This document shows, piece by piece, positions 45,999-58,800 of a stretch of DNA of 64,000 nt. The position numbers and the translations under genes are program-made. The notes beneath the pieces are model-generated. The model searched no databases, had not been told where the DNA came from, and worked only from the letters and a program-made list of their open reading frames with translations. Each line of letters starts with the position of its first letter. The stretch's first letter is position 1. Origin of the DNA: Conus ventricosus (Eukaryota > Mollusca > Gastropoda > Neogastropoda > Conidae); contig CM031601.1 of the NCBI GenBank assembly GCA_018398815.1, positions 26,569,961 to 26,633,960 of the forward strand, given 5' to 3'.

Positions 45999-48900
45999 TT
46001 CCCACATCCGTTAAATGACATCGTCTACAAACAAACCCAAAAAACTTTTTTAAAAAACCCCTTTCCCAAAAATCTCAAATCAGATGAAAAATTTTAATTT
46101 CCTAAAAAACCCAAGGATCACGTCAGCGGGAACATCCCGAACAGGATCTTCAGGGACTCCGCTGTAAAATGTTTGTCCACACGGGCAAGTCCCAACCTCT
46201 AAAAAACTGTTTCATTGGAGGGGGCTGACAGGGAATGCACCACGGAGCTTCTTCACTCTTTAAAAGTAAGAAGGGGGAAAATACGAAGGGCCGGTGTGCA
46301 GCCGGCCAGACCTTTTTCCCTTTAGACCACCTGCAGAGGGGAGGAAGTCTTTAAGGTTTGGAGGATCGAAAAGTTTTTTATTCTCTGTGTTTCCAACCTC
46401 CGCCAAGGTCTCTCACATAATCTTTTAATTTTTGGGTTTCACATCTGAGCGGGGGAATAAGGTTGGACATTTTCCTCTTGTGGCTTTTTGGGCAAAACGA
46501 TCAACCATTTCTTTCCCGCCGATCCCAAACGGCCCGGGAACCCAAACAAGAGTAATGTGTAACCGTCCCCTTCAACTTCTAAAAATTCCAAAAAAAATAA
46601 AATTCGGATGCGAAGGTTGCGGCCAGCTATGGCCCCAAAAGCTGACAGCGAATCCGCAGAACCGAAAGTCCCCCTCGAAGAATGGGAGATTATCTTCAAA
46701 GCCTACAGAGCAGTAATTTCAGCAAATAACAAAGCATCTGAAGTATATGTTCCAACAAATCTGAAAGGAGCCCCAGGGCAGAGGCTGCACAGGCCACCCT
46801 CCCAGACTTGGAACCGTGGGAAATTTTTTTGATAGGATGGGAATTTTTGGAACCAAGCTCGGCATACAAAGCCTTGTACGCCAGGAGCTGGAAACCTCCC
46901 TTCGGAAAGCTGCAGACAAAACGAATCTCTGGTGGAAAAAGGTCCAGGGGGTTGATCCAAAAACTTGGAAAAATCGGAAACCCCCCCGGTCTATACCTGC
47001 ATTCCGCACGGAGGCTGCATACAAACCCAAACGGCGGAATACATTTCGGGTTATTTTTCAAACTTTACTTGGAACGGGGGGTCAAAAACAAGTCATGGCA
47101 GATTCTTGGTTCCGAGAACAGTCGGATATATAATTCAAAGCAGCAGCCTGCGTTTTTGGACAGTGAAAGGGTTCACCTGCCTCTCGTACAGCTGTACCAG
47201 GGGGTGCGGAACGCCCAAGACGAGACGAAGCCCTTGTGGGATGGGGTCCAAAGAGTTTGAGGTAAATGACTTGGGGGGCCGACCAGCACAACCTAGTCCA
47301 TTTAGAACGGACCGCTCTGTAGAGGGCAAAAAAGTTTTCTTATCAGCCCCCCCAGCGGTTTTGCTACCCCCGCAGAAATTCATCCCTTTTTTGGCAAGTT
47401 TTTTTGAGATTTTTAATATGGCGAAAAATTTAAATTTTTGGTCAAAAATGACTCCCAAAAATTTTTGGCCCTTTAACAGCGGGAAGGAGATTTCCCGACT
47501 GAATTCGGGGATCTGGAAAAAATGACGAAATTATGGAAGTAATACACGGGTTTTTGTAGCAGAAAAGGTGAAACCGTTTTCATTCCCCCACTGATGGATT
47601 TTTTTACCAAAGCGGGGCCTGCGCTGGACACTCGGGGGAAGGCTTCCGTTGCGTGACAGCAAAATCCCCACAAACAATGAGGTCTGAACCCTGCGAACTG
47701 ATTTTTACAATGTTTTTTGATTTTAATACTAAAAGGGCAGGGACGTATGCCCCCTGGGGAACACCCAACTCCTCTCGTGGACATCAGAGAGGGTGGTGCC
47801 AACCCGGACCTGAAACGTCGTTCTGGGAAAAATTTTGAATAAAAAGAGGAAGAGACCTCGAAAACCCAGATCGGGAGATCATGAGTACCCCGCTTCCAGG
47901 TGGGATCGTAGGGGGCCCTTTTCCAAGTCAAAGAAAATTTCCCTGCATCTGTCGTTTAAAAAAGGGGTTCCTAAGTGAATTCCAGACGAAACAAAAGGTC
48001 AACTGACTTTTCGATGTTTGCGGAAACCACACGTTTCCCTTTTTTTGCCAAAAGGCCATCGGTTTCAGTTTTCCAAGGGCCAGCATTGACCATTTTTTCC
48101 CTTTTCCCCTCGTTTACAGACAAAGTGGGCAAACATTGGACGGGAGTAGATGGGTTTAGAAAGATCTTTTCCAGGTTTGGGGGTGGGGAAAAATTTTGGG
48201 GTGTCCCCCAAAGGGTGAAAACAACCTTAGCCCCCCCGTGGTTTATACCGTAACAGGGTGTTCAACCCTTCTTGCGGAAGGGTTTTTCAATAGTTATAAT
48301 GTATCCTCTATACCGGGGAGGAATCGCTGCAAAGAGTAGGCAATTTCAGCTCGTTTTAAAGTAAAAGGAAGATTGTAGTCTTCCATGTTTTTGGGTGAAA
48401 AGTTTCAGGGGGGGTTTTTCTTTTTTGGGCTTTGTTTTGACAAAAGGGGACCGATTTTAGAAAGGGGGAATTCTTTTTTCATGGGGAAGCAAGCAGATTT
48501 GCAACCCGCTTTCTTTTTCTTTATTAAGAATCAAAACTTGAGAAGGTTCCAAAAGGGGAACAGGTTTTTTCCCTTGTTTTCTTAAAGTGTTCCCACTTTT
48601 TTTTTTAGAAGTTTTTTGATGCAGCCTGGGGCAAAGCTTCTCCAGGCCCCAGTTTACTGATTTTAAAAGTGTGCTAGATTTTTCCGGGGTTTTTTTTATG
48701 GGGTCGGCGTTTTGGACCCGAACGTTGGTAAAACCTACCTGACCCGTTTTCTAACTTTGGAAATTTGTTTTGGGATTTTTGAATCGAACCCGGGGTTTTT
48801 GGGATTTTTAAGTTTATTGGAAGACACTGGAATAAAGGGCTTCCCATTTAATCATAGTGTTAGTCAGTGTTTCGCTGGGTCGGGGCCTTTAAAAAAAAAG

Positions 48901-51734
48901 TGTCCGGGAAATCCTTTGAAACATGGCGCAAAAAGATCCCAGTTTCTTTTTTATAATTTAAAAGCTGAGAGACGAGATGTTCATTATTCAGGTTTGTAGA
49001 AGGACAGGGAAATGGCACTTCCCGGGAGATCGCATGGACAGACCCCATAGTCCAGGACCACGAGGGGTCCAAACCGCAAATCTAAACACAAGGAACCGTA
49101 AGAATGAGGGGAAGTTGCAATCCGCGTTTAGACAAACAAAACCAAAACCGAAAAGGGGCATCCTCAATCAGCAACCTCGGGGACAACCGTACTACCCCCA
49201 AAAAGGGTTTGGCCCCTTAAAAGTCACCCAACGCAAAAAAGGTCGAGGGGGGTTCCTCTTCAGACGGGCAAGGGGCCCCCGACACAAACCGGACAGAAGG
49301 TGAGGAAAAAAGAACAGATTTTTACAGTCTTGTGGAGAGGCTCCGCAGCTACAGCCTGAAGGGAGGTAACAGAGTGACAGGACATACAACAAAGTTTTGT
49401 GTAGGGGAAGGGCAACACCGCCCAAAAACCCAACGGGAGGTTGGCGGTTTCGAAAGAATATTAAAGCCAGAAAGAGTAAAGGGTTTCTGGCTTTAAGTTG
49501 AGTTTTTTTGAAGAGCCCGCAGAAGGTTTTAAACGACCAGAAACTGCAGCTCCTCGAAGGGTTGGAATTAAACCCGGATAAACCAAGGAATATTGTATTA
49601 TCCATGGGCAGAGGGCAAAAGGGGAGACGGTCTCTCCTCCCAACATCTCTGCAAAGCGTAAAATTGTTGCTTAATTTCACTGGCTACTGCCGACCTGCTG
49701 GCGGACTTGCCAAAAGGGGAAGTAGGGCGGGTTTGGGAGCGTGGAGGTTTTTTTCCCAAATCCACCCTCTCCCCACTAGGTTAATCCCCCTTTCCCGCCG
49801 GGCACTGGGCAGAGGGGTTCGAGGTAGGGGGGCGGGTTTTTTAAACTGCCCGCAGCAGATGTTGACTGTGGGCATCTGAGGGTGGCGGATTTTTTTGCCC
49901 CACCAGGGGGGGTCACTTTGGGGTTTTTTTAAGGGGTGGGCTTGCTACCACCAAACTGACAGATCTACTTGCAATGTCTTCGAAAAAAGGAATTCGTCAG
50001 TCGGCAGCAGACTGACCGGAGGAAAATATGGGAGCTTTCTTACAGCCAAGCATAGGAAGAAACGTCGGCGTCTACTGCCCACAACCTGTTTTCCGGGCTT
50101 CAAAAAAAAGAGATCTTTTTTTTCCTTTTAAAAATCGTTTTATACAACTTGAATCCAAAGGGGAAAAGTTTTTTGGAAGAGGGGGGATGGGGCCACCGCC
50201 GTTGCACAAGGGGCCGGTCAGACACGGCCCATCATGAGTTGCCTTGGCAGCAAATACCACAACCTCCCGCCCAGAACAGCGGTCCCTGACATGGCCAAAC
50301 CCTTGGCACCTGAAGCCCCAATGGGGACGGCACATAGAGCGAACATAACATTTAGGTAACCAACCTTTTGACCGGAGGCAGCCAGGGTTGCAGAAGGTCA
50401 GAAAGAGGGTGTTGGTGGGCCCCCTCTCTGAAAACCCTTTTTTACCTCAACCCTGCGCACCCCGTCCACCCTGGGACGCCAGCCCGTTTTTATTTCCGCC
50501 TCTAACCCCCCCGCCCTCCTGCATCTAATCACACCTTTGGATAATTTTTAAAAAGCTTATGGGGGTCACCCGATCCCCTACCACAAGCTTTTTGCCTTCT
50601 GCAGCGTTCAAATTGGGGTGACTTCATTGAATAAAAAATGAAACCCTTCCCAACCTCTTGAGGGGCCCCAGGGGCACCTGCTATACCTTTAAAACCCTTT
50701 TTTGGGTAGCAAATGGCTCAAAGCGAAAGGGCTTTCGCTCCGTTTCCTTTCCCTAACGAGCCCGGGGCCCAAAACCTTCTTCTGTCGTACTCCATATCCG
50801 AATCGCTGTTTAAACGAAATCCCCGAAATAGGGGATTGCCTCCTCTTTTTGGGGGAGTGTTTTGAAAAAGCCATGTGTATTTAGTATATTTCATCCCCCC
50901 TTACCCCCCACCTTAGCCAAAAGGGGCCAGGGGGCCAAAAAACCAATGTCTTGACCCCTTTCCCGGGTTCGGGAGACAAAACACAAGCAGAAGCAAACCC
51001 AAACCCCATCCCCCCTGATCAGCTCAACTCCCGGAAACGAGAGCTGGGACTCGGGTTTTTCTTTGGCCACGGGGGAAATGCCCCCCTCTTGACCCAACCC
51101 CAAGAAGGGGGGGGGCCCATAGTACAAACCCCCCGGGGCCCAAAATGTACTCCCTGCAGGAGAGGTCCCCGCCAAAGTGATTGTTGAAGCGCTGGGCCCC
51201 CAATCACCAGATCCATTCCCCCCGACACAGGCGCACCGCCGGGAAACGCGGCGGATCTTAAAGGGGACCACAGGAGAAAAGGATGGGAAAAAAACTTAAG
51301 GGAGACAAGATAAAAAAGGGCCAAATAAGGGAGGCAGAAAAAAAAGAAAAGGAAAAGGCGGGTTACTCTTTGTCGGGTCCTCACCCTTAGCCTACTGACA
51401 GGGGAAACCCCACCAGGGGCATCAACCCTTACCACGTTACCTTAGGCCAAACGCACGCACCTCTCAGGCCAGAAGCATGTGAAAAAAAAAGCCTCTCCAA
51501 GATGAGCCCCCCCCAGCAAAGCCAAGGGATCACGGGCCACGCAAACCCCCCGACCACACAAGTCCCCAACCCCCCCCGGGGGGGGGGGCCATCTTAGTTG
51601 TTTTTTGATTTACCGATCAGCTTAAATTATCGCATGGGTCTTGAAACTTTGGGAGTGTGGGGTAGCTAAATGGGTTAATCCACATGCATGACATCTTTAT
51701 AAATAAAAATAAAAATGTCACTCCCTCAGCACTG

Positions 51735-51778
<44 letters not shown>

Positions 51779-52841
51779 AGGCCCCCAAAAAAAAAGAAAG
51801 CCCGTTTAGTTGGAAAAAAAATTCTTGTTTTCCCCCATTGATTCGGAGAGGGGAAGTGTCCAGCCCCCGAGTGTGCTGGCCTCTCGCCTCATTCTTTTTT
51901 TTCCAGCTTCCTACAGGGAAAGCAGTGGGACCCCATAAACCCTCCGTCCTGCATACCTTCTTCCCCCCAGTGCAGGCCACTTACAGCAAGGGGAGCAGAG
52001 GAGGCCACCTGGAATTCTTTTCCGGGGGAGCCCAAACACCAGCCACATACACTCTGACATTTTTTTTGGACTTTAACTCTTTCTCCCCACAACCTGGTTT
52101 GCAGAAATCCTACCCCTTTCCTCCCGCAGGGGCCCGAAAAACCAGGGAGCACAAAAAACCCCCCTTTCCTGCCTGCACCCGGAAAATTGTTTCCCTGGGA
52201 AGGCTTTGAACCGCAACGCACGTCATGACCGGGGGGCTGGCGCCGCAGTGTTTAGAATGGGTGGATCCAGACGGCCCCACAAGTGGGAAAGTGGTCGCCG
52301 CTCTATTGGCCGTTTGCCTGCATAGGTCAGTTTTTTCACTTTTTAACTTTTTTTTCCCCCCCCTATAAATCCAGAAAAAGGAAATACTCGTATCAAAAAC
52401 TGGGAAAAAGAGGAAGAATGGTTCAAAAAAAGTAGGAATGAAAAGTTAATAAAAAACAGGGGGGGCCCCCTGTGGGGGGTTTTTTTTTTGGGACTTTTTT
52501 GTTTTTTTGTTTTTTTCACCCCCCCCCCCCCCCCCACCCCCTGTCTCATCAACAGGTAACAGAGTGGCTGTAAGGTCCCCCCCGGCCCCCGACCATGCAC
52601 GAAAAACCTTACCCCACGTGTATGCAATGAATGGCACAGCCAATGTCAGGTAGTTACTCAAAGTCTGACCAGCATGTTGGGCTCATGCCTAGGTCAGACA
52701 TCTGATATCACAGCCATGAGACCCTCGTCTTAAATTTTCTCATCTTAGTTAGGATAAATAAGATAAGATAATGTTGCTTATAGCCCACCACCGCAGAGGG
52801 CCACATCAGGCTGTCACCACGTTAAAATCAACTCACCATTC

Positions 52842-52887
<46 letters not shown>

Positions 52888-55800
52888 TCACACATCTCGT
52901 TAAATGACATCGTCTACAAACGAACCAGAAACTTTGTTAAAAATCCTCTTCCGTAAAATCTCAAATCAGATGAAAAATGTTAATTTCTCTCAAAAAACCC
53001 AAGGATCACGTCAGCGGGACATCCCTGAACAGGATCTTCATGACTCCGCTGTAAAATGTTTGTGCTCACATCGTGCAAGTCCCAACACTCTAAAAAACAT
53101 GTTTCATTGTGAGGGGTGCATGACATGGAATGCACCACGGAGCTTCTTCACTCTTTAAAAGGTAAGAATGGGTAAAATACGAATGGCCGGTGTGCAGCCG
53201 GCACAGAACCGTTTCCTCTTTACGACCACCTGACTAGATGGGAGGAAGTCTTTAAGGTTTGGACGGATCGAAAAGTTTGTTATTCGTCTGTGTGTTCCAA
53301 TCCTCCTGCCAGAGGTCTCTCACAATAATCGTTAATTTTAGGTTTCACATCTGAGCAGGGATATAAGTGTTGGACATTTTTCCACTCTTGTGGCGTTCTT
53401 GCTAAACGATCAACCATTTCGTTCCCGCCGATGCCAACATGGCCAGAACCCAGCAAGAGTAATGTTGTAACCGTCCGCCTTCAACTTGCTAAAAAGTTCC
53501 AAAAAAAATAAAAGTTCTGGATGCTGAAGGTTGCGGCCAGCTATGGCCTCCAAAGCTGACAGCGAATCCGACAGAACCAGAAAGTCCCTCCTCGAAGAAT
53601 GGGAGATTATCTTCAAAGCCAGTACTAGAGCAGTAAGTTCAGCAGAATAACAGAAGCATCTGAAAGTATATGTTCCAACAATATCTGAGAAGGAGCCCCA
53701 GGGCAGTAGGCTGCACAGGCCACTCCATCTCAGACTTGGAACCGTCAGTAAAACTTTTTGATAGGATGGAATTTGAACCAGAGCTCGGCATACAAAGCCT
53801 TGTACGCCAGAGAGCTGGTAACCTCCTTACGGAAAGCTGCGAGATCAAAACGAATCTCTGGTGTGAAAAAGGTCCATGGAGGTTGATCCGAAACTTGGAA
53901 AAATCGGAAACTACTCCCAGGTCTAATACCTGCATTCCGCACGTGAGGCTGCATACGAAGCCCAAACGGCGGAATACATTTCGGTTATTTTCAAACTTAC
54001 TTTGGAAGGGAGGGTCACAAACACAGTCATAGCAGGATTCTGTGGTTCCGAGAACAGTCGGATATAATAATTCAAAGACAGTTTCAGCCTGCGTTTTGGA
54101 CATGAAGTTCACCTGCCTCTGCGAAACAGGCTGTACACAGGGGTGGTGCGGAACGCTCCAAGACAGAGACGAAGCCCTTGATGGTGGATAGGGTCCAAGA
54201 GTTTGAGGTAAGATGATCTTGCGGAGCCGTACACAGCACAACCGTAGTCCATTTAGAACGGACCAGGGCTCTGTAGAGGTGCAACAAAGTTTTCTTATCA
54301 GCGCCCCAGTCGGTGTGTGCTACGACCCGCAGAATATTCAGTGCCTTTTGGCAAGCAGTTTTGAGATTTTTAATATGGCGAGAAAGTTAAGTTTTGGTCA
54401 AAAATGACTCCCAGAAATTTGGCCTCTTTAACAGCTGAATGGGAGATTTCCCGACGTGAAGTTCAGGATCTGGAAAAAACTGACGGAAATTATGGAAGTG
54501 AATACACTGGGTTTTTGTAGCAGAAAAGGTGAAACCGTTTTCATCCGCCCACTGATGGATTTTATCTACGCAAAGCTGGAGCCTGCGCTGGAACACTCGG
54601 GTACAGGCTTCCAGTTGCGTAGACAGCAAAACCCATCCACAAACAATGAGCAGCCCTGAACCCTGCTGAACTGATTTCACAATGTTGTTGATTTTAATAC
54701 TAAAAGGGCAGAGACAGTATGCTCCCCTGGGGAACACCCAACTCCTGCTCGGGGACATCAGAGAGAGTGGTGCCAACCCGGACCTGAAACTGTCGTTCTG
54801 GCCAAAAAATTTTGAATAAAAAGAGGAAGATAAACCTCGAAAACCCAGATCGTGGAGATCATGAAGTATCCCCGACTTCCAGGTGGTATCGTAGCCTTCT
54901 CCAAGTCAAAGAAAATTGCCACTGCATGCTGTCTGTTTAAAAAAAGCGTTCCTAAGTGTAGATTCCAGACGAATCAAATGGTCAACTGTACAAACGATGT
55001 TTGCGGAAACCACACTGTTCTTTCGCCAAAAGGCCATCGGTTTCGAGTTTCCACAAGAGCCTAGCATTGACCATTTTCTCCATCAGTTTACAGACACAGC
55101 TGGTCAAAGCTATTGGACGTAGTTAGATGGATTAGAAAGATCTTTTCCAGGTTTGGGGATGGGAATAATGAGGGCTGTCCGCCAAAGGGTGGAAAGCAAC
55201 CTGTAGTCCACACGTGGTTGTATACCTGTAACAGGATGTTCAGACCTTCTTGCGGAAGATGTTTCAATAGTTGATAATGTATGTCATCTATACCTGGAGA
55301 GGAATCGCTGCAAGAGAGTAAGGCAGATTCAGCTCGTTTAATGAAAAAGGGAAGATTGTAGTCTTCCATGTTGTCGGATGAAAAGTTGCAGGAGATTTTT
55401 CTTTTAGGGCTTTGTGTTTGACAAAAGTGACCGATTATTAGAAGAGGGGGAATTCTTTTCAATGGTTGAAGCAAGCAGATTAGCAACTGCTTTCTTCTCT
55501 GTATTAAAGAATCTGAAAACTTGAGATGGTTCACAGTGGAACAGGTGTTCTTCCCTTTGATTTTCTTAATGATGTTCCACACTTTTTTCTTAGAAGTTTT
55601 TGATGTCAGCCTGGAGCAGAAGCTTCTCCAGGACCCGACGTTTACTGATTTTAAAAGTGTGTCTAGATTTAGCACGAGTTTTTGATGGGCTCGAGCGTTG
55701 GGACCCCGAAGGTCGTTGGTATACCTGACGCTGAGCCCGTTTTCTAACTTTGGAAATTTGTTGGCATTCTGAATCGAACCAGGGTGTTTTTGGGCATTTG

Positions 55801-58800
55801 AAGTTTATTGGAAGACACTGGAATACAGGTCTTAGCACATTTAATCATAGTGTTAGTCAGTGATTCAGCTGGGTCAGGACTCTGAAAAAAATCAGTGTCC
55901 TGGAACTCCTTAGAAACAGTGGCTGCAAATAGATCCCAGTTTGCTTTCTTATAATTTAAAATGCTGAGAGACAGAGACGTGTTCAGTTATTACAGGTTGT
56001 AGAAGGACAGGGAAATGGTCACTTCCGTGCAGATCGTCATGGACAGACCACTCATAGTCCAGGACCACGAGGGATCACAAACCGACAAATCTAAACACGA
56101 AAGTGAACCTGTGGAAGAATGGAGGTAAGTTGCAGATCCGTCGTTCAGACAACACAAATCCAAATCCGAAAGGACATCCTCAATCAGCAGACCTCTGGAT
56201 GACGAACCGGTACTACCCCAAAGAGGGTTGTGACCGTTAAAGTCACCCAACAGCAAAAAAGGTCGAGGAGTTCCTCTATCAGACTGACAAGGTCCTGACG
56301 ACAAACCGGACAGAAGGTGAGAGATAAAGAGAACAGATTGTCACAGTCTTGTGGAGAGTGACTCTCGCAGCTACAGCCTGAAGGGAGGTAGACAGAGTGA
56401 CAGGACTATACAACAAAGTTTTGTGTAGGAGAAGGGCAACACCGCCCGACAGTCCCAACGTGGATGGTTGTGCAGGTTTCGAAAGAATATTAAAGCCAGA
56501 AAGAGTAAAGGTCTTCTGGCTTTGAAGTTGAGTTTCTTGAAGAGCCACGACAGAAGGTTTTAGAGACTGACACAGAAGCTGCAGCTCCTCGAAGTTGGAA
56601 TTAGACCACGGATATTCCAATGGAATATTGTATTATCCCATGGTGCAGAGGGCGAAAAGGAGAGAGATCAGGTCATCTCCTCCTCAACATCTGCTGCTAA
56701 AGCTGTAAATTTGTTGCTTAATTTCACTGGACTATCTGCAGACCTGCTGGCGGACTTGCCAACAGGTGAAGTAGGTCTGGGTTTGGGAGACGGTGGAGGT
56801 TTCTTCCTCAACTCCACCATCTCCACACTAGGTTGAACTCCCTTGCCCGCACGGGCACTGGACAGAGGATTCGAGGTAGGGGTGCTGGTTTTTTAATCTG
56901 CCCAGCAGCAGATGTTGTAGACTGCTGGGCAGTCTGAGGGGTGGCGGATTTTTTGCCTCCACCAGGGGCAGTCACTTTGGTTTTGGAAGGTGTGGGACTT
57001 GCTACCACCAGAACTGACAGATCGTACTTGCAATGTCTTCGAAAACATGAATTCGTCAGTCTGGCAGCAGACTGACCGGTAGGGAACTATGGGAGCTTTC
57101 TTGACAGCCGAAGCATAGGAAGAAGCTGTCGGCGTCTGACTGCCCACAACCTGTTTCCGGGCTTCAAAAAATGAGATCTTCTTTTCCGTTTTAACTCGTT
57201 GTATAGCAGATTCTTGAATCCAAAGGGGACAGTTTCGGGAAGAGGAGGATGGTCGCCACCGCAGTTAGCACAATGTGCCGATCATGACACGGCCCATCAT
57301 GAGTTGCCTTGCAGCAAATACCACACACCTCCCGCCCAGAACAGCGGTCCCTGACATGGCCAAACCTCTGGCACCTGAAGCACCTCAATGGGACGGCACA
57401 TAGAGCTGAACATGAACATTTAGGTAACCAACCTTGAGACCGGAGCAGCACAGGGTTGCAGAAGGTCAGAAAGAGGGTGTTGGTGGCCACTCTCTCTGAA
57501 CCCTTCTTTACCGTCACCCTGCGCACCTCCGTCACACCCTGGGACGCCAGCTCCGTTTTTATTTCCGCCTCTGAAACACCCGCCAGATCTCTGCATCTAA
57601 TCACACCTTTGGATGAATTTAATTGCTTATGGGGAGTCACCCTGATCTCCCTATCCACAAGCTTTTTTGCCTTCTGCAGCTGTTCAGATTGTTTGTGTGA
57701 CTTGCATTGAATAAGAAATGAACCATTCCTCAACCTCTTGATGGACCGAGGGTCACCTGCTATACCTGAAAGCCCTTTTGGATAGCAAATGGGCTCAAAG
57801 CTGAAAGGGGTCTTTCTTGCTCCGTCCTTCCATAACGAGCCAGGAAGCCCAGAAACCTGTCTTTCTGTCGTATCTCCATATCCGAATCGCTGTCAGAATC
57901 GAAATCCCCTGAAATAGGGGATGCTGCCTTCCTCTTTTTGGGGGGATGTGTTTTGAAAAAGCCATGTGTATTTAGTATATTTCATCCCTCCCTTACCCAC
58001 CCACCTTGGAGTCCAACTAAGGGCCAGGGCCAAGAACCAATGTCTTGACCCCTTCCAGGCTTCGGGAGAGACATACGACAAGCAGAAGCAACCAACCCTA
58101 TCCCCCCTGATCATGCTCAACTCCCGGGAACAGAGAGCTGAGCACTGCAGGGGTTTACTTGGCCAGCTGGGGAACTGCCCGTCTTGACCCAACCCCAAGA
58201 AGGGGAGCCGATTAGTACACCCGGGCCAAAGTGTACTCCCTGTCTAGGAGAGGTCCGAGCCAAAGTGATGTGTTGAAGCGCTGGCCCTCTCAATCACCAG
58301 GATCTCATTCCCCTCCGACACAGGTCGCACCGCACGGCAAACGCGGCGGATCTTAAGGAGACCACAGAGAGAAAAGGAGTGTGGAAAAGAAGACTTGAAG
58401 GGAGACGAAGATAAAAAAGGCCAAATAAGGGAGGCAGAAAACAAGAAAAGGAGAAAGGCGGGTTACTCTTAGTCAGGATCCTCACCCTTAGCCTATGACA
58501 TGGGAAGCCCTACCAGGGGCATCAACTCCTTACCACGTTACGCTTAGGCCAAACAGCATCTGCACCTCTCAGGCCTAGAAGCAGTGTGAAAAAACAGCCT
58601 ATCTCCAAGTATTGATGCCCCCGCCAGCAAAGCCTAAGGGATCACTGGACCACGCAAACCCTCCGACCACGACAAGGTCGCAACCCCCCGGAGGGCTCAT
58701 CTTAGTTGTTAATTGATTTACCGATCAGCGTTAAATTATGCGCAGTGTGGTCTTGAAACTTTGCAGATGTGGTGTAGCGTAAATGGATTAATCCACATGC

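Larger units (their letters stand above)
41501..52450. repeat. Noisy duplicate block (A' + B')
   Basis: 41501-45430 repeats 36420-40500 and 45570-52450 repeats 52560-59615, in the same order and orientation but with frequent single-base losses and inflated homopolymers. I infer an uncorrected long read or alternate haplotype joined between the two halves of one locus. Confidence 0.85.
52750..58710 (-). mobile_element. I-like non-LTR retrotransposon (LINE) with RNase H
   Basis: On the minus strand, ORF1 (57965-56668) has CCHC zinc knuckles. ORF2 (56641-52980) has an APE-type endonuclease, reverse transcriptase, RNase H and a terminal cysteine/histidine motif. RNase H after RT places it in the I group of clades rather than CR1 or RTE. 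The 3' end shows a TTATC-type short repeat at about 52750-52777. The 5' end is put near a GC-rich hairpin at 58680-58710 and is uncertain. Frame breaks occur, fewer than in the duplicate at 45850-51600. It lies in a TMEM165 intron, in the same orientation as the gene. Confidence 0.85.

Noticed and set aside
45570..52450. Second independent LINE insertion
   Set aside because: Flanking intron sequence is also duplicated, so this is the same insertion assembled twice.
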